Positions 21,444 to 31,566 of a stretch of 64,000 bases of DNA are shown here, in pieces. This DNA is from Gilvimarinus polysaccharolyticus (GTDB lineage: Bacteria > Pseudomonadota > Gammaproteobacteria > Pseudomonadales > Cellvibrionaceae), in the NCBI RefSeq assembly GCF_001187555.1, contig NZ_LFIJ01000001.1, positions 894,169 through 958,168 of the forward strand. The letters run 5' to 3'. The position numbers and the translations under genes were made by a program. Positions within the stretch are counted from its first letter, which is position 1; every line of letters starts with the position of its first letter. Under the pieces are notes generated by a model, which had not been told where the DNA came from, did no database searches, and worked only from the letters and a program-made list of their open reading frames with translations.

Positions 21444-22409
21444 TTATTCCGCGTGGGAGCAGTTACGGCCGTGTTCTTTGCAGTAATACAGCGCCTTATC
21501 GGCGCACTCTAGCCAGTTTTGAGTCGAGTCAACGGCGCTGTCTAGTTGTTTGACGCCAAGGCTAATAGTAATTTTAACATCAGAGGTCGCGGTTGCCACA
21601 GCCTCATCCTCTACCGCTTTGCGTAAGCGTTCTGCAAACTCCAAGGCCCCTGCGGTATCGGTATTGGTCAAAATAACGCCAAACTCCTCCCCCCCATAAC
21701 GTCCAGCAATATCAGTCTCGCGTAGTTGAGCGCGCAGACAGTCGCTTACACAGCGAATAACATCATCACCTACGGTGTGGCCGTAGGTATCATTCACCAC
21801 CTTGAAGTGGTCGATATCAAACAGTACCAGTGAGCAGGGGATGTGATAGCGATCAAAGCGTTTATATTCCTGTGTTAAGCAGTGCTCCCAGTAGCCGCGG
21901 TTAAACAGTTTGGTCAGGTGATCGATACGACTAACGCCTTTTAGGCGGTTGTTTGCCTCAATTTGCGCCAACTTATTCATCGCGCTGTCGGTAACGTCAT
22001 AGACGATAAGGCAAACGTGCTCTACCTCGCCATGAGTATTGATCAGAGGAATAATGGTGGTGTTTTGATACATGTGGCTGGCACCGCCCGTTATTGGGCG
22101 ATAATGCGGAAACCGAAATAAGTATGGGCGTTGCTCCCAAGTGGTAAAAGCCGCGCTGTGCAATACAAAAACCGGTTCGGCTTTACGTCTAAACCAATCT
22201 TCAGATAATTCGGGGAAGATTCCAAAGAGGCTGTTGCCCAACACATGTTCCGGAGCTTTGCCGCTGTGGTTTTGCATAAATTGGTTCCACAGAGCTACAT
22301 TGTAGTTGGCATCAAGCACGACCAAGCCAATATCGATATTCTGTAGAATGTCTAAAAGCCAGTGAACGTCCTTGAGAAAGTGGCTCAAATCATCGGTTGT
22401 TTCGACCAT
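21444..22409 (-). CDS. PAS-GGDEF diguanylate cyclase
   Basis: It should make cyclic di-GMP from GTP. The 321-residue protein has an N-terminal PAS-like sensor region (about 15-145) and a GGDEF domain (about 160-318). The active site reads G-G-E-E-F at 239-243 and a product-inhibition I-site R-E-T-D lies at 230-233, five residues before it, so the enzyme looks catalytically intact and feedback-controlled. There is no membrane segment, so the sensed signal is cytoplasmic or comes from a partner. It starts 18 bases after the stop of the CheC-like gene on the same strand, suggesting one operon and a functional link. Confidence 0.93.
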   Translation of the reverse strand: MVETTDDLSHFLKDVHWLLDILQNIDIGLVVLDANYNVALWNQFMQNHSGKAPEHVLGNSLFGIFPELSEDWFRRKAEPVFVLHSAAFTTWEQRPYLFRFPHYRPITGGASHMYQNTTIIPLINTHGEVEHVCLIVYDVTDSAMNKLAQIEANNRLKGVSRIDHLTKLFNRGYWEHCLTQEYKRFDRYHIPCSLVLFDIDHFKVVNDTYGHTVGDDVIRCVSDCLRAQLRETDIAGRYGGEEFGVILTNTDTAGALEFAERLRKAVEDEAVATATSDVKITISLGVKQLDSAVDSTQNWLECADKALYYCKEHGRNCSHAE

Positions 22410-22427
22410 AGATCGCCCGTTGCGCTT

Positions 22428-23054
22428 TTATTCGATTAAATAGTTGAGCTTTTCTAATAGGCCATCAATACAGTTTTCACTGATAACCAGTAATAAATCG
22501 CAGTTTACTTTATGATCTTCAATAGTGTAATTAATTTCGATAACAAGAGCGTTGTGCCAGTTAATCTCACGATTTTTAAGGCTCTCTGTTAGATCAAAGT
22601 GCTGGCCCAGTAAAATAGGGGGGCCAAGGCTAAACTGTGTGTCCAGTTGCTTGGCAAGACTGTGTAAGCAGGCGCCACCCAAGACATTGGTGGTATCCAT
22701 GAGCAGTTCACTGCGATCATTAGCGCCAGCATTAGCATCGTAGCGCAGCAGGGTCGCTAAGTCGCGGTAATCGGTGCCATTAAAAATCAGCAGTGCTTCG
22801 CCGGCGATACCGCCCCCAATAAAGCCTTGGCAGACGCCGGTAAGCTCTTGGCTATCACCGCTTTCGCTTTCGCCGCGCAGCGATTGCAGCATCATGGAGA
22901 TATCATTAGGGGTGAGCAGGCTAACGCTGGGGATGGAGAGAACGACAAAAACGTCCAATAACCGCGCCAAGTGATCGGCCGATTGTCCCATGGCGACATT
23001 GGCTATTTCTTGTAAGCAGTCACGCTGGTCTTCGGTTAGGAGGTTAGCCGTCAT
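22428..23054 (-). CDS. CheC-family phosphatase-like protein
   Basis: CheC/CheX/FliY proteins dephosphorylate CheY-type receivers. The 208-residue product has the family pattern E-x-x-N, 22 residues, P exactly in its first half (E-I-A-N-V-A-M-G through S-I-P). A second copy, D-T-T-N, 22 residues to a Pro, has Asp in place of the catalytic Glu, so possibly only one site is active. ATG 23054 is used; an in-frame ATG 30 bases upstream is as possible, and neither has a good ribosome site. It is followed by the PAS-GGDEF gene. No cheA, cheY or flagellar genes are in the window, so the receiver it acts on is unknown. Confidence 0.8.
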   Translation of the reverse strand: MTANLLTEDQRDCLQEIANVAMGQSADHLARLLDVFVVLSIPSVSLLTPNDISMMLQSLRGESESGDSQELTGVCQGFIGGGIAGEALLIFNGTDYRDLATLLRYDANAGANDRSELLMDTTNVLGGACLHSLAKQLDTQFSLGPPILLGQHFDLTESLKNREINWHNALVIEINYTIEDHKVNCDLLLVISENCIDGLLEKLNYLIE

Positions 23055-23387
23055 GTTTTGGGTCTTTTTATCGTGTTGCCGCATTATTACAGGTAGCCCA
23101 CACGGCTACCGACCAATTAATATTAGCATTTATGCGGCGTACTGTCTGTCTTATGGGCGTAATTGCTTAGCAGTTTGGCTAACCTGTACTGCACTATTGT
23201 CAGCGCCTCGCCGCCTCGCTACACTCATCCGCGCTTTGGCTGGTTTAGCGCGTTAAACAAGTCGTTCATTAACGTCTAACAATACTGCGGTGGTGTTGTC
23301 CAACCAGCAATTGCTGGGTGCCTATTAGTCTTAGTGGGTTTGACTCCATCGCATAAACGGTACGAAATTGAGTACGGAGAAGTGTCA
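23055..23387. other. Intergenic region upstream of yejA
   Basis: No gene is supported here. The one clear structure is a perfect 14-base palindrome, CCAGCAATTGCTGG, at 23304-23317, 70 bases before yejA, which could be an operator. No promoter of good quality was identified by eye on either strand. Confidence 0.4.
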
Positions 23388-25238
23388 ATGAAATTCCCTG
23401 TCCCTGTAAGCGTGATAGCCTCGCTGGTCTTAAGTCTTCTGGCCTGTACTGCGCAGGCGGCCGATACTGCCAGTGAGCCGATCCACGTTAAAGTGATTAA
23501 ATCTCACGCCTTTGCCGATCATGGCGAGCCAAAATATCCAGCCGACTTTACTCATTTTGATTATGTGAATCCCGATGCGCCCAAGGGGGGAGAGTTGGTC
23601 TTGTCGACGACGGGTACTTATGACAGTTTTAATCGTTACACTTCTCGCGGTGATGCCGAGATTAACAGTGAAGCGTTTTATGACTCATTGATGACCCCAA
23701 GTGAGGATGAAATAGGGGTTATTTACCCGCTTATTGCTATGAGTCTTGAGTATCCAGATGATTACACCTGGGTTGAGTTCAATTTAAATCCTAAGGCTCG
23801 ATTTCAAGATGGTGCATCGATAACCGCAGCGGATGTTGTTTTTACTTTTAACAAATTTATGCAGCAGGGTGTTGCTTTTGTTAAAAATTACTACAAAGAC
23901 GTTAAGAGTGCGACTGCAGTTACCCCACATAAAGTTAGATTTACTTTCGCTGAAAGCAATCGAGATTACATCTCTGCGTTGGCGAGCTTTAAGATTTTGC
24001 CTAAGCAATATTGGGCTGAGCGTGATTTTAGTGAACCATTAAACGAACCACCGTTAGGCAGTGGAGCTTATAAAGTGGTTGATTATAAAATGGGTCAGTC
24101 TGCCACCTATGAGTTAATTGACAACTATTGGGCGGCCAATTTGCCAAGCCGTAAAGGCTTGCAAAATTTTAAACGAATTCGCTACGATTATTATCGTGAC
24201 GACACTGTGGCGCTAGAGGCATTTAAGGCGGGTGAGTTTGATTTTAGACGAGAGAATGTTGCCAGGCAGTGGGCAGAAGGTTACAACGTTCCTGCCATTA
24301 AGAGCGGTAAAATTATAAAAGAGGAGTTGCAGCATGAAATTCCTCAGCCTATGCAGGCGTTTGTTTTCAATACCCAGCGTGAACAGTTTAAAGACCGTCG
24401 TGTTCGTGAAGCGTTAAATTACTTATTGGACTTTGAGTGGCTTAATAAAAACTTGTTTTACTCGTCCTATACCCGTAACAGCAGTTATTTTGAAAATACG
24501 CCTTATAAAGCGCAAGGTAAGCCCGAAGGCTTAGAGCTAGAAATACTTTCTAAGTATAAAGATCAGTTGCCTGCAGAGGTTTTTGGCGATATTTGGCAGC
24601 CTAATAAAACTAAAGGGGACGGCAATATTCGCACTGAGATGCGTCAAGCGCTAGGTTTATTTAAAGCGGCGGGCTGGGAGCTTAAAGACCAAAAGCTGGT
24701 CAATGCTAAAACTGGCGCTCCCTTTGTTTTTGAAATGTTACTTTACTCGCCAACAATGGAGCGAGTCGTGCTCCCCCTTAAGAGTAATCTTGAACGGATT
24801 GGTATAGAGCTTAGCATTCGAATGGTGGATTCGTCCCAATACCTTAATCGTTTGCGTTCACGCGATTTTGATATGACCCCTCAAGGGTATAGAGCTCAGC
24901 CGTATCCATCCGCTAGTATGAAGCTCGCCTGGCATTCGGATTATATAGAGTCCACGTATAATCAGGCTGGTGTGAGTGACCCCGTAATCGATGAATTGGT
25001 AGAGGCAATTGAAGCGTCGCAGCAAGATGAAGAGCGCCTTTTGGCTCTGGGCCACGCGTTTGATCGTGTTGCTTTATGGAATTTTTACGTCATTCCTCAG
25101 TGGCATTCCAAAAGCTTCCGAATTGCTCACTGGAATAAGTTCTCACGTCCCGCAGTAAGGCCCAAATACAGTATCGGTATCGATAGCTGGTGGTATGATG
25201 CAGACAAGGCTAAGTTGCTAGGTAAGCGGTCTGATTAA
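23388..25238 (+). CDS. yejA: Peptide ABC transporter periplasmic binding protein, YejA-like
   Basis: A 616-residue family 5 extracellular solute-binding protein with a cleavable signal peptide (hydrophobic core about 7-20, A-Q-A near 23-25). The early segment H-A-F-A-D-H-G-E-P-K-Y-P, then F-D-Y-V-N-P-D-A-P-K-G-G, is typical of YejA. YejABEF takes up peptides, and in E. coli the peptide-nucleotide antibiotic microcin C. ATG 23388 follows GGAG; the in-frame ATG 54 bases earlier would disrupt the signal peptide. It heads yejABEF with short gaps and no internal terminator. Codon use with many AT-ending codons differs slightly from lon/clpX. Confidence 0.93.
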   Translation: MKFPVPVSVIASLVLSLLACTAQAADTASEPIHVKVIKSHAFADHGEPKYPADFTHFDYVNPDAPKGGELVLSTTGTYDSFNRYTSRGDAEINSEAFYDSLMTPSEDEIGVIYPLIAMSLEYPDDYTWVEFNLNPKARFQDGASITAADVVFTFNKFMQQGVAFVKNYYKDVKSATAVTPHKVRFTFAESNRDYISALASFKILPKQYWAERDFSEPLNEPPLGSGAYKVVDYKMGQSATYELIDNYWAANLPSRKGLQNFKRIRYDYYRDDTVALEAFKAGEFDFRRENVARQWAEGYNVPAIKSGKIIKEELQHEIPQPMQAFVFNTQREQFKDRRVREALNYLLDFEWLNKNLFYSSYTRNSSYFENTPYKAQGKPEGLELEILSKYKDQLPAEVFGDIWQPNKTKGDGNIRTEMRQALGLFKAAGWELKDQKLVNAKTGAPFVFEMLLYSPTMERVVLPLKSNLERIGIELSIRMVDSSQYLNRLRSRDFDMTPQGYRAQPYPSASMKLAWHSDYIESTYNQAGVSDPVIDELVEAIEASQQDEERLLALGHAFDRVALWNFYVIPQWHSKSFRIAHWNKFSRPAVRPKYSIGIDSWWYDADKAKLLGKRSD

Positions 25239-25262
25239 TATGTGTTTTAGAGGTTATTAGAT

Positions 25263-26348
25263 TTGGGCGCTTATGTTGTTCGCCGGTTGTTGTTAATCAT
25301 CCCCACATTGCTGGCGATTATCACCCTTAATTTTTTTATCATTCAGGCCGCTCCCGGCGGCCCGGTTGATCAAGCTATTGCCAATATGTTGGGGATGGGC
25401 GGGGCCAGCCTAGAGCGAGTTACCGGTGGTGCGGGGGACTCTGATTCCGGTGGCCTGTCGCAACAGAATCAAGATTCGCGTGGCGCACGTGGATTAGACC
25501 CAGAAGTGATCGCGGAGATAGAAAAACAATTTGGTTTTGATAAGCCGATCCATGAACGTTATTTCACCATGTTGGGTGATTATTTAACCTTTGATTTTGG
25601 CGATAGCTTGTTTAAAGCCAATACGGTTATGGGGCTAATTGTCGAGCGTCTACCTGTGTCCATCTCACTGGGACTGTGGAGCACTTTAATTATTTACTTA
25701 GTCTCGATTCCTCTGGGTATACGCAAAGCCATTAAGCACCACGAGCCGTTTGATGTGTGGACCAGTTGGGCCGTAGTAATAGGCAATGCTATCCCAGGCT
25801 TCCTGTTTGCCATCTTGTTGATTATTGTTTTTGCCGGCGGCAGCTATTTGGATTGGTTTCCGCTGCGCGGCTTGGTGTCGTCAAATTTTGATGAGTTAAC
25901 CTGGTATCAAAAAATAGGTGATTATTTTTGGCATTTGGCGCTGCCTATTTTAGCTTTGGTGGTAGGTGGTTTTGCGACTTTAACAATGTTGACTAAAAAT
26001 TCTTTTTTAGATGAAATCAATAAGCAATATGTGATTACCGCTCGGGCTAAAGGGGCCGGCGAGTCGCGTATTTTGTACAGGCACGTGTTTCGCAATGCCA
26101 TGTTGATTATTATTGCTGGTTTTCCTGCGACTTTTATCAGCATGTTCTTTACCGGTTCACTGTTGATTGAGGTGATTTTTTCGCTTGAGGGGTTAGGGTT
26201 GTTGGGGTTTGAGTCTACCTTACAGCGAGATTACCCAGTGATGTTTGGTACTTTATATGTTTTTAGTTTACTGGGGTTGCTGATTGGTATTATTAGCGAT
26301 CTGGCATATACCTGGGTTGATCCCAGAATAGATTTTGAGTCCCGTTAA
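25263..26348 (+). CDS. yejB: Peptide ABC transporter permease YejB
   Basis: A 361-residue permease, near the length of E. coli YejB (364). It has six predicted membrane segments, an extended periplasmic loop after helix 1 rich in Gly, Asp and Ser (about residues 40-75), and the permease EAA-type loop [11 protein letters not shown]. The start is TTG 25263, giving [15 protein letters not shown] as in YejB; no ATG fits. It lies 24 bases after yejA and 4 bases before yejE. Confidence 0.94.
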   Translation: MGAYVVRRLLLIIPTLLAIITLNFFIIQAAPGGPVDQAIANMLGMGGASLERVTGGAGDSDSGGLSQQNQDSRGARGLDPEVIAEIEKQFGFDKPIHERYFTMLGDYLTFDFGDSLFKANTVMGLIVERLPVSISLGLWSTLIIYLVSIPLGIRKAIKHHEPFDVWTSWAVVIGNAIPGFLFAILLIIVFAGGSYLDWFPLRGLVSSNFDELTWYQKIGDYFWHLALPILALVVGGFATLTMLTKNSFLDEINKQYVITARAKGAGESRILYRHVFRNAMLIIIAGFPATFISMFFTGSLLIEVIFSLEGLGLLGFESTLQRDYPVMFGTLYVFSLLGLLIGIISDLAYTWVDPRIDFESR

Positions 26349-26352
26349 CATC

Positions 26353-27384
26353 ATGAGCCTAATAACATTAAGTCCGATTAATTGTGAGCGATGGCAGCGT
26401 TTTAAAAATAACCGTCGCGGTTATTATAGTTTGTGGATATTTTTAATTTTATTTGGTTTGAGCTTATTGGCCGAGCTGATAGCCAACAATGTTCCACTGG
26501 TAATTCAGCATGAGGGTGAGTGGTATTTTCCGATTGTTAAAGAGTATTCAGAGCTGGATTTTGGTGGCGATTTTGACGTGGTGGCAGACTATCGCGATGA
26601 GTATATTGCCGATTTGATTAATGCGGAAGGCTGGATGTTGTGGCCCCCCATTCGTTTTGATTATCGCGCTATTAATTATAATTTGCCTGGCCCTGCACCC
26701 AGCCCCCCCAGCGTCGAAAACTGGCTGGGAACCGATGATTTAGGTCGCGATATTTTAGCGCGACTTATTTACGGGTTTCGTATCTCGGTTATGTTTGGTC
26801 TGTTTTTAACGCTGGCAACCTCTGTTGTAGGTATTGCAGTAGGCGCAATACAGGGGTTTTATGGCGGCAAGGTTGATCTGATAGGGCAACGCTTTTTAGA
26901 AGTCTGGTCGAGCGTGCCAACGTTATTTGTACTGATCATTATCGCCAGTATGGTGCCGCCAAGCTTTTGGATTTTGCTGGGAATCTTGCTGATTTTTGGT
27001 TGGATGGCACTGGTGGGTGTAGTGCGGGCAGAGTTTTTACGTGCCCGAAACTTCGAGTATGTATTGGCTGCCCGCTCAATGGGGGTTTCCAATAAAGCCA
27101 TTATGTGGCGCCACCTGTTGCCTAACGCTATGGTGGCTACTCTTACGTTTATTCCATTTTTATTGGTCGGTGGTGTTACCAGCTTAACGGCGTTAGATTT
27201 TCTGGGTTTTGGTTTGCCTCCGGGTTCAGCGTCTCTGGGCGAGATGGTGAGCCAGGGGAAGAACAATTTACACGCTCCTTGGATAGGCTTGTCGGTATTT
27301 GTCGTCCTGTCGTTATTATTAACCCTGTTAGTGTTTGTGGGTGAGGCGGTGCGAGATGCCGTTGACCCTAACCGCACCCGCTAG
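26353..27384 (+). CDS. yejE: Peptide ABC transporter permease YejE
   Basis: The 343-residue partner permease of YejB (E. coli YejE 341). After the first membrane helix (about 23-43) there is a periplasmic loop of about 100 residues, then L-G-T-D-D-L-G-R-D-I-L-A-R, the entry to the core, and the EAA loop A-A-R-S-M-G-V-S. ATG 26353 is taken although it lacks a clear ribosome site; coupling to the yejB stop 4 bases upstream probably serves. An earlier TTG in frame overlaps yejB and adds residues not seen in the family. Confidence 0.93.
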   Translation: MSLITLSPINCERWQRFKNNRRGYYSLWIFLILFGLSLLAELIANNVPLVIQHEGEWYFPIVKEYSELDFGGDFDVVADYRDEYIADLINAEGWMLWPPIRFDYRAINYNLPGPAPSPPSVENWLGTDDLGRDILARLIYGFRISVMFGLFLTLATSVVGIAVGAIQGFYGGKVDLIGQRFLEVWSSVPTLFVLIIIASMVPPSFWILLGILLIFGWMALVGVVRAEFLRARNFEYVLAARSMGVSNKAIMWRHLLPNAMVATLTFIPFLLVGGVTSLTALDFLGFGLPPGSASLGEMVSQGKNNLHAPWIGLSVFVVLSLLLTLLVFVGEAVRDAVDPNRTR

Positions 27385-27391
27385 AGCAATT

Positions 27392-29005
27392 ATGATTCAA
27401 CCGCTACTGAGTATTGTTAATCTTACCTTGGCCTTTCGTGGCGCAGCTGATGCCGAACCCGCAGTGCGCGATGTTAGCTTTGATGTACTGCCTGGCGAGG
27501 TATTGGCTTTGGTGGGCGAGAGTGGTTCGGGTAAGTCAATTACCGCTCAGTCTATTTTACGTTTATTAAACCCCAGTGCTGCGCGGTACGATTCTGGTCA
27601 AATACACTTTTCGGGGCAGGACTTGTTACGCACCGATGAGCGCCAGCTTAATCGAATTCGCGGTGGCTCTATTGGGATGATCTTTCAAGAGCCGATGACC
27701 AGCCTTAATCCGCTGCAAAGTATCGAGAAACAATTATCTGAATCACTTTATTTACATAAAGGTTTGAGTCGTGCAACTGCACGGCCACTTGTTATAGAGT
27801 GGCTGCAACGCGTCGAGATTCGCGATGCAGCGCAACGCCTAAAGGCGCTGCCTCACGAGCTTAGTGGCGGCGAGCGCCAACGTGTAATGATTGCAATGGC
27901 ACTTATTAATGAGCCAGATTTGCTAATTGCTGACGAGCCAACCACGGCGCTCGATGTAACCGTACAGGCGCAAATTTTACGCCTATTAAAACGCCTGCAG
28001 GGTGAGCTGGGCATGTCGGTTTTGTTTATTACTCACGATCTTGGGATTGTACGTAAACTCGCCGATCGTGTGATGGTTATGCGCCAGGGTGAAATTATAG
28101 AGCAAGGCGTTACTGCTGAGGTTTTTGATCACCCCAAAACTGATTACACTCGTGAGTTGTTGGCTGCAGACCCAGGTGCGCCGCCTGCGCCTATTAAGCA
28201 AATCAAACCGTTATTGCAAGTGGCTAACTTGCGCACCTGGTTTGCGGTTAATACAGGTTTTTTAAAGCGAGTAAAGCACTATGTTAAAGCGGTAGACGAT
28301 ATCAGCTTTAGTTTAGCTGAGGGCGAAACGCTGGGTATTGTGGGTGAAAGTGGCTCGGGTAAAACCACCTTGGGGCGTTCCGTATTACAGTTAATTAAGT
28401 GTGAGGGGGATGTTAATTTTACGCTTGCAGGCGAGCAAGCACCGCATAACTTATTACAGTTGAACGCTAAGCAAATGAAACCATTGCGGCGTCACATTCA
28501 AATTATTTTTCAAGACCCATTTGCCAGCTTAAGCCCGCGTATGTCGGTGGTGCAAATCATTGCTGAGGGGTTAAAAGTATACGAGCGCCTTAGTAACGCA
28601 GAGTTGGAGGCGCGGGTTATTGACGCCATGCAGCAAGTGCAGCTAGATCCTGAGTTACGCCACCGATACCCCAATGAATTCTCTGGCGGTCAGCGACAGC
28701 GTATTGCCATTGCCCGTGCATTGATTTTAAAACCACGCCTATTAGTATTAGATGAGCCGACCTCGGCGTTAGATCGGTCGGTGCAAAAAGATATTATTGA
28801 TTTGTTGCAGCGGTTGCAGCGCGAACACGGCTTGTCGTATTTGTTTATCAGTCATGATTTAAGTGTTGTACGTTCGATGAGCCATCGCATTATGATTATG
28901 AAAGATGGCAAAGTGGTCGAGCAGGGCGCGGCCGACGCTATTTTTAATCAACCGCAGCACCCGTACTCTAAAGCTTTGTTGGCCGCCGCTAGCGCGCCTT
29001 TGTAA
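27392..29005 (+). CDS. yejF: Peptide ABC transporter double ATPase YejF
   Basis: A 537-residue protein with two complete ABC ATPase domains in tandem, the pair that powers YejBE. Domain 1 has Walker A G-E-S-G-S-G-K-S at 42-49, signature L-S-G-G-E-R-Q-R and Walker B L-L-I-A-D-E-P. Domain 2 repeats G-E-S-G-S-G-K-T and F-S-G-G-Q-R-Q-R with L-L-V-L-D-E-P. Both look active. ATG 27392 aligns best with family N-termini; ATG 27356, inside the end of yejE, is an alternative. Its last 17 bases overlap the 3' end of the convergent mltD gene. Confidence 0.95.
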   Translation: MIQPLLSIVNLTLAFRGAADAEPAVRDVSFDVLPGEVLALVGESGSGKSITAQSILRLLNPSAARYDSGQIHFSGQDLLRTDERQLNRIRGGSIGMIFQEPMTSLNPLQSIEKQLSESLYLHKGLSRATARPLVIEWLQRVEIRDAAQRLKALPHELSGGERQRVMIAMALINEPDLLIADEPTTALDVTVQAQILRLLKRLQGELGMSVLFITHDLGIVRKLADRVMVMRQGEIIEQGVTAEVFDHPKTDYTRELLAADPGAPPAPIKQIKPLLQVANLRTWFAVNTGFLKRVKHYVKAVDDISFSLAEGETLGIVGESGSGKTTLGRSVLQLIKCEGDVNFTLAGEQAPHNLLQLNAKQMKPLRRHIQIIFQDPFASLSPRMSVVQIIAEGLKVYERLSNAELEARVIDAMQQVQLDPELRHRYPNEFSGGQRQRIAIARALILKPRLLVLDEPTSALDRSVQKDIIDLLQRLQREHGLSYLFISHDLSVVRSMSHRIMIMKDGKVVEQGAADAIFNQPQHPYSKALLAAASAPL

Positions 29006-30581
29006 CATCGATAAATAAGGTTAATTGCTGGCCTGGATGAATGTATTTTTTGCTCGAGACTTTGTTCCAGCGAGTAATATCCTTAATGCTGACATTGAAA
29101 CGGCTGGCAATTCTTGCCAGTGAGTCGCCATTTCTTACTTTGTAAGACAGCTTGCGAGTTACCGCGTCTTTATCGCCAGTTTGCTCTTTAATGTTTTTAC
29201 TCCACACCACCAACTTTTGCCCAGGCTTAATGGTGTCGCGCGGCGACATACCGTTCCAGCGCGCCAGCGAGCTGACGCTTACTTGATGATTGTTGGCTAT
29301 ACGCCAAAAACTATCGCCTTTGCGTACGGTGTAGTTAATTTTCTCCCCGTTACTATTGCCTTTGGAGCGCTTTTGGCTGCCTAGTCGGCGCTGATTGACA
29401 CTTAGCTCGTAGTAATCGGCGCCGGCGCTAGCGGTAGGGATGAGTAGTGTGTCGCCTGCGCGAATACGTGAGGAGCGCAATTGGTTGGCACTTTTTAGTG
29501 CCTCGACATTAGTGTTGTGGTTGTTGGCTATGCGAATAAGGCTATCGCCCGAGCGAATTTTGTAGCGCTCCCAACTAATGCGCTGAGCTGGGTCGACGGT
29601 TGCCAATGCGCTGCTAAATCTCTCTGCATGGGCGCTGGGGATCAATAAACTGTGGGGGCCGGCTGGATCGGTTGCCCAGCGATTAAAGCCTGGGTTTAGT
29701 AAATAGAGCTCCTCCATGGTGATGCCGGCTAATTCGGCCGCTTGTGCTAGATCGAGCTGCGAGCCGATATCAATAGCAACAAAGTAGGGGGCATTGGGGA
29801 TCTCTGGCAGAGTGATTTTAAACTGCTCGGGATTGGCAACTACATGCGATAGTGCAAGTAATTGTGGTACATAGGCTTGGGTTTCACGAGGTAGTTTGAG
29901 CGACCAAAAATCAGTGGATTTACCAGCCTTTTTGTTGGCCTTAATAGCACGCAACAAACGTCCTTGACCGGTGTTGTAAGCGGCAAGCGCCAGTAGCCAA
30001 TCGCCGTCAAACAAGGTGTGCATACGTTTTAAATAGCTAATGGCGGCGTTGGTGGATGCAACTACATCGCGTCGTCCGTCGTACCACCAGTTTTCTTTTA
30101 GGCCATAATCACCGGCGGTGCCCGACATAAACTGCCACATACCAGCGGCAGTGGCGTGAGAGTAAGCGAAAGGATCGAAGGCACTTTCAACCACCGGTAA
30201 CAGTGCGATTTCTAATGGTAGGCCCTCTTCTTCTAATCGTTGCACAATGTAATAAAGATAGCGCTGACCACGTTCAAACACTCGGTCTATATATTCGGGG
30301 TGTTTGGCGTACCAGTTTTCGTATTGATCGACACGAGTGTGATCCAGTTCGGAAAACATTAAGCCGCTGCGCACGCGATCGAGCAGTGTTAGCTCGGTAG
30401 GAGGGGCTTTGGGCTGCGCTATTGGGGGGGCGCTGACAGCTACTGGCTGGGTTGCTTCGGAGTCTTCTTCGGCGGCACCAATAGGCTCTTGGAAGCTATC
30501 TTTTTCGGCGAAGATGGCGCCGCAACCGCTTAAAATCACAGAAAATAAGCATGTCAGGGTCAAACGATATACTGCTGTCAT
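28989..30581 (-). CDS. mltD: Membrane-bound lytic murein transglycosylase D (lipoprotein, three LysM)
   Basis: MltD cleaves peptidoglycan glycan strands from the outer membrane. The 530-residue protein has a lipobox L-S-G-C with Cys at 20, an SLT domain (about 115-235) with the catalytic Glu 132 in V-V-E-S-A-F-D-P followed by A-A-G-M-W-Q-F, and three LysM repeats near residues 343-387, 415-460 and 479-525, each starting Y-K/T-x-R-x-G-D-S. E. coli MltD has two LysM modules, so one more is present here. The 3' end overlaps yejF by 17 bases on the opposite strand. Confidence 0.95.
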   Translation of the reverse strand: MTAVYRLTLTCLFSVILSGCGAIFAEKDSFQEPIGAAEEDSEATQPVAVSAPPIAQPKAPPTELTLLDRVRSGLMFSELDHTRVDQYENWYAKHPEYIDRVFERGQRYLYYIVQRLEEEGLPLEIALLPVVESAFDPFAYSHATAAGMWQFMSGTAGDYGLKENWWYDGRRDVVASTNAAISYLKRMHTLFDGDWLLALAAYNTGQGRLLRAIKANKKAGKSTDFWSLKLPRETQAYVPQLLALSHVVANPEQFKITLPEIPNAPYFVAIDIGSQLDLAQAAELAGITMEELYLLNPGFNRWATDPAGPHSLLIPSAHAERFSSALATVDPAQRISWERYKIRSGDSLIRIANNHNTNVEALKSANQLRSSRIRAGDTLLIPTASAGADYYELSVNQRRLGSQKRSKGNSNGEKINYTVRKGDSFWRIANNHQVSVSSLARWNGMSPRDTIKPGQKLVVWSKNIKEQTGDKDAVTRKLSYKVRNGDSLARIASRFNVSIKDITRWNKVSSKKYIHPGQQLTLFIDVTKAR

Positions 30582-30679
30582 TGAGTCACTTTGGCGGTTT
30601 GGCGTATATAAAGCACGCGTGGCCGTAGCCGCTATTTCGCGCGAAATTCAGCCGATTCTAGGGGTTTGTAAGCCGTCGG

Positions 30680-31480
30680 TCAATTGGCCGGAAAGTCATT
30701 TTTCCACGCTCGGAGTACGGCAAATACATCGGCGGGTGTTGTTTGTACCTGGCCACTTTTGCTATTGGCACTGTTGATTACTGTAGGTTGTTGACAGCGC
30801 ACAAAGGGGTTTGTGGCAAGCTCTAGACCGATACTGCTAGGCAGGGTGGGCATTTTCTGCTCGCGCTTGCGGCGTTCCCGGGTAAGCCGCTGGGCAATAT
30901 CTGGGTTGTTGGGTTCGACGGCTTGCGCAAAGGCCAAGTTGGCTAGGGTGTATTCATGGGAGCAGTAAAGTACGGTGTCGTTGGGTAGTTGGGCGATTTT
31001 GTTTAAAGATTGCAGAAACATCTCTGGCGTGCCTTCAAACATTCGGCCGCAACCTCCGGCAAAAATCGTATCACCCGCAATCAGTACACCGCTGGGTTGG
31101 GTGGCGTGCTGGGTATTGGCGCAGTAATAGACAATGTGATCTAGGGTGTGGCCCGGTGTGGCTAATATGCTCCAGCGAGTACTGCCTAGGTCGAGACTGT
31201 CACCCTCGGTTAGTGGGTGTGTTACTTGTGGAATTCGTTTACTAATGGGGCCGTATACTGGTATTGAGTGATGCTCTAACAGTGCATCAATACCATCTGT
31301 ATGATCCCAGTGATGATGGGTGAGCACAATGCCGGCCAGGGTTAAGTTATACCGTTTAAGGGCATCAATTACTGGTGCAGCATCGCCCGGATCAAAAATG
31401 TACGCATCGCGACGATCGGCGTCTGGTTGCAGTAACCAAAAATAATTGGTCTCTAGGGCTGGCAGATGGTAAATCTGCAT
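30680..31480 (-). CDS. gloB: Hydroxyacylglutathione hydrolase (glyoxalase II)
   Basis: It hydrolyses S-D-lactoylglutathione to lactate and glutathione, the second step of methylglyoxal detoxification. The 266-residue protein has the metallo-beta-lactamase metal motif T-H-H-H-W-D-H at 54-60, a following G-H-T-x-D-H, A-G-D-T-I-F-A-G-G-C-G-R, and the C-terminal substrate-binding region with Y-C-S-H-E-Y-T-L-A-N. It is divergent from the YafS-like methyltransferase, with the two starts about 86 bases apart. The mltD-gloB-yafS-rnhA-dnaQ order matches E. coli. Confidence 0.96.
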   Translation of the reverse strand: MQIYHLPALETNYFWLLQPDADRRDAYIFDPGDAAPVIDALKRYNLTLAGIVLTHHHWDHTDGIDALLEHHSIPVYGPISKRIPQVTHPLTEGDSLDLGSTRWSILATPGHTLDHIVYYCANTQHATQPSGVLIAGDTIFAGGCGRMFEGTPEMFLQSLNKIAQLPNDTVLYCSHEYTLANLAFAQAVEPNNPDIAQRLTRERRKREQKMPTLPSSIGLELATNPFVRCQQPTVINSANSKSGQVQTTPADVFAVLRAWKNDFPAN

Positions 31481-31566
31481 ACTGTCACTCCAGTTGGCTT
31501 CTTTACTCTGGTGAATACTGGTATTTTATCAGGTTAAGCGAGCGGAATTATACCGTGGAGGTACTT

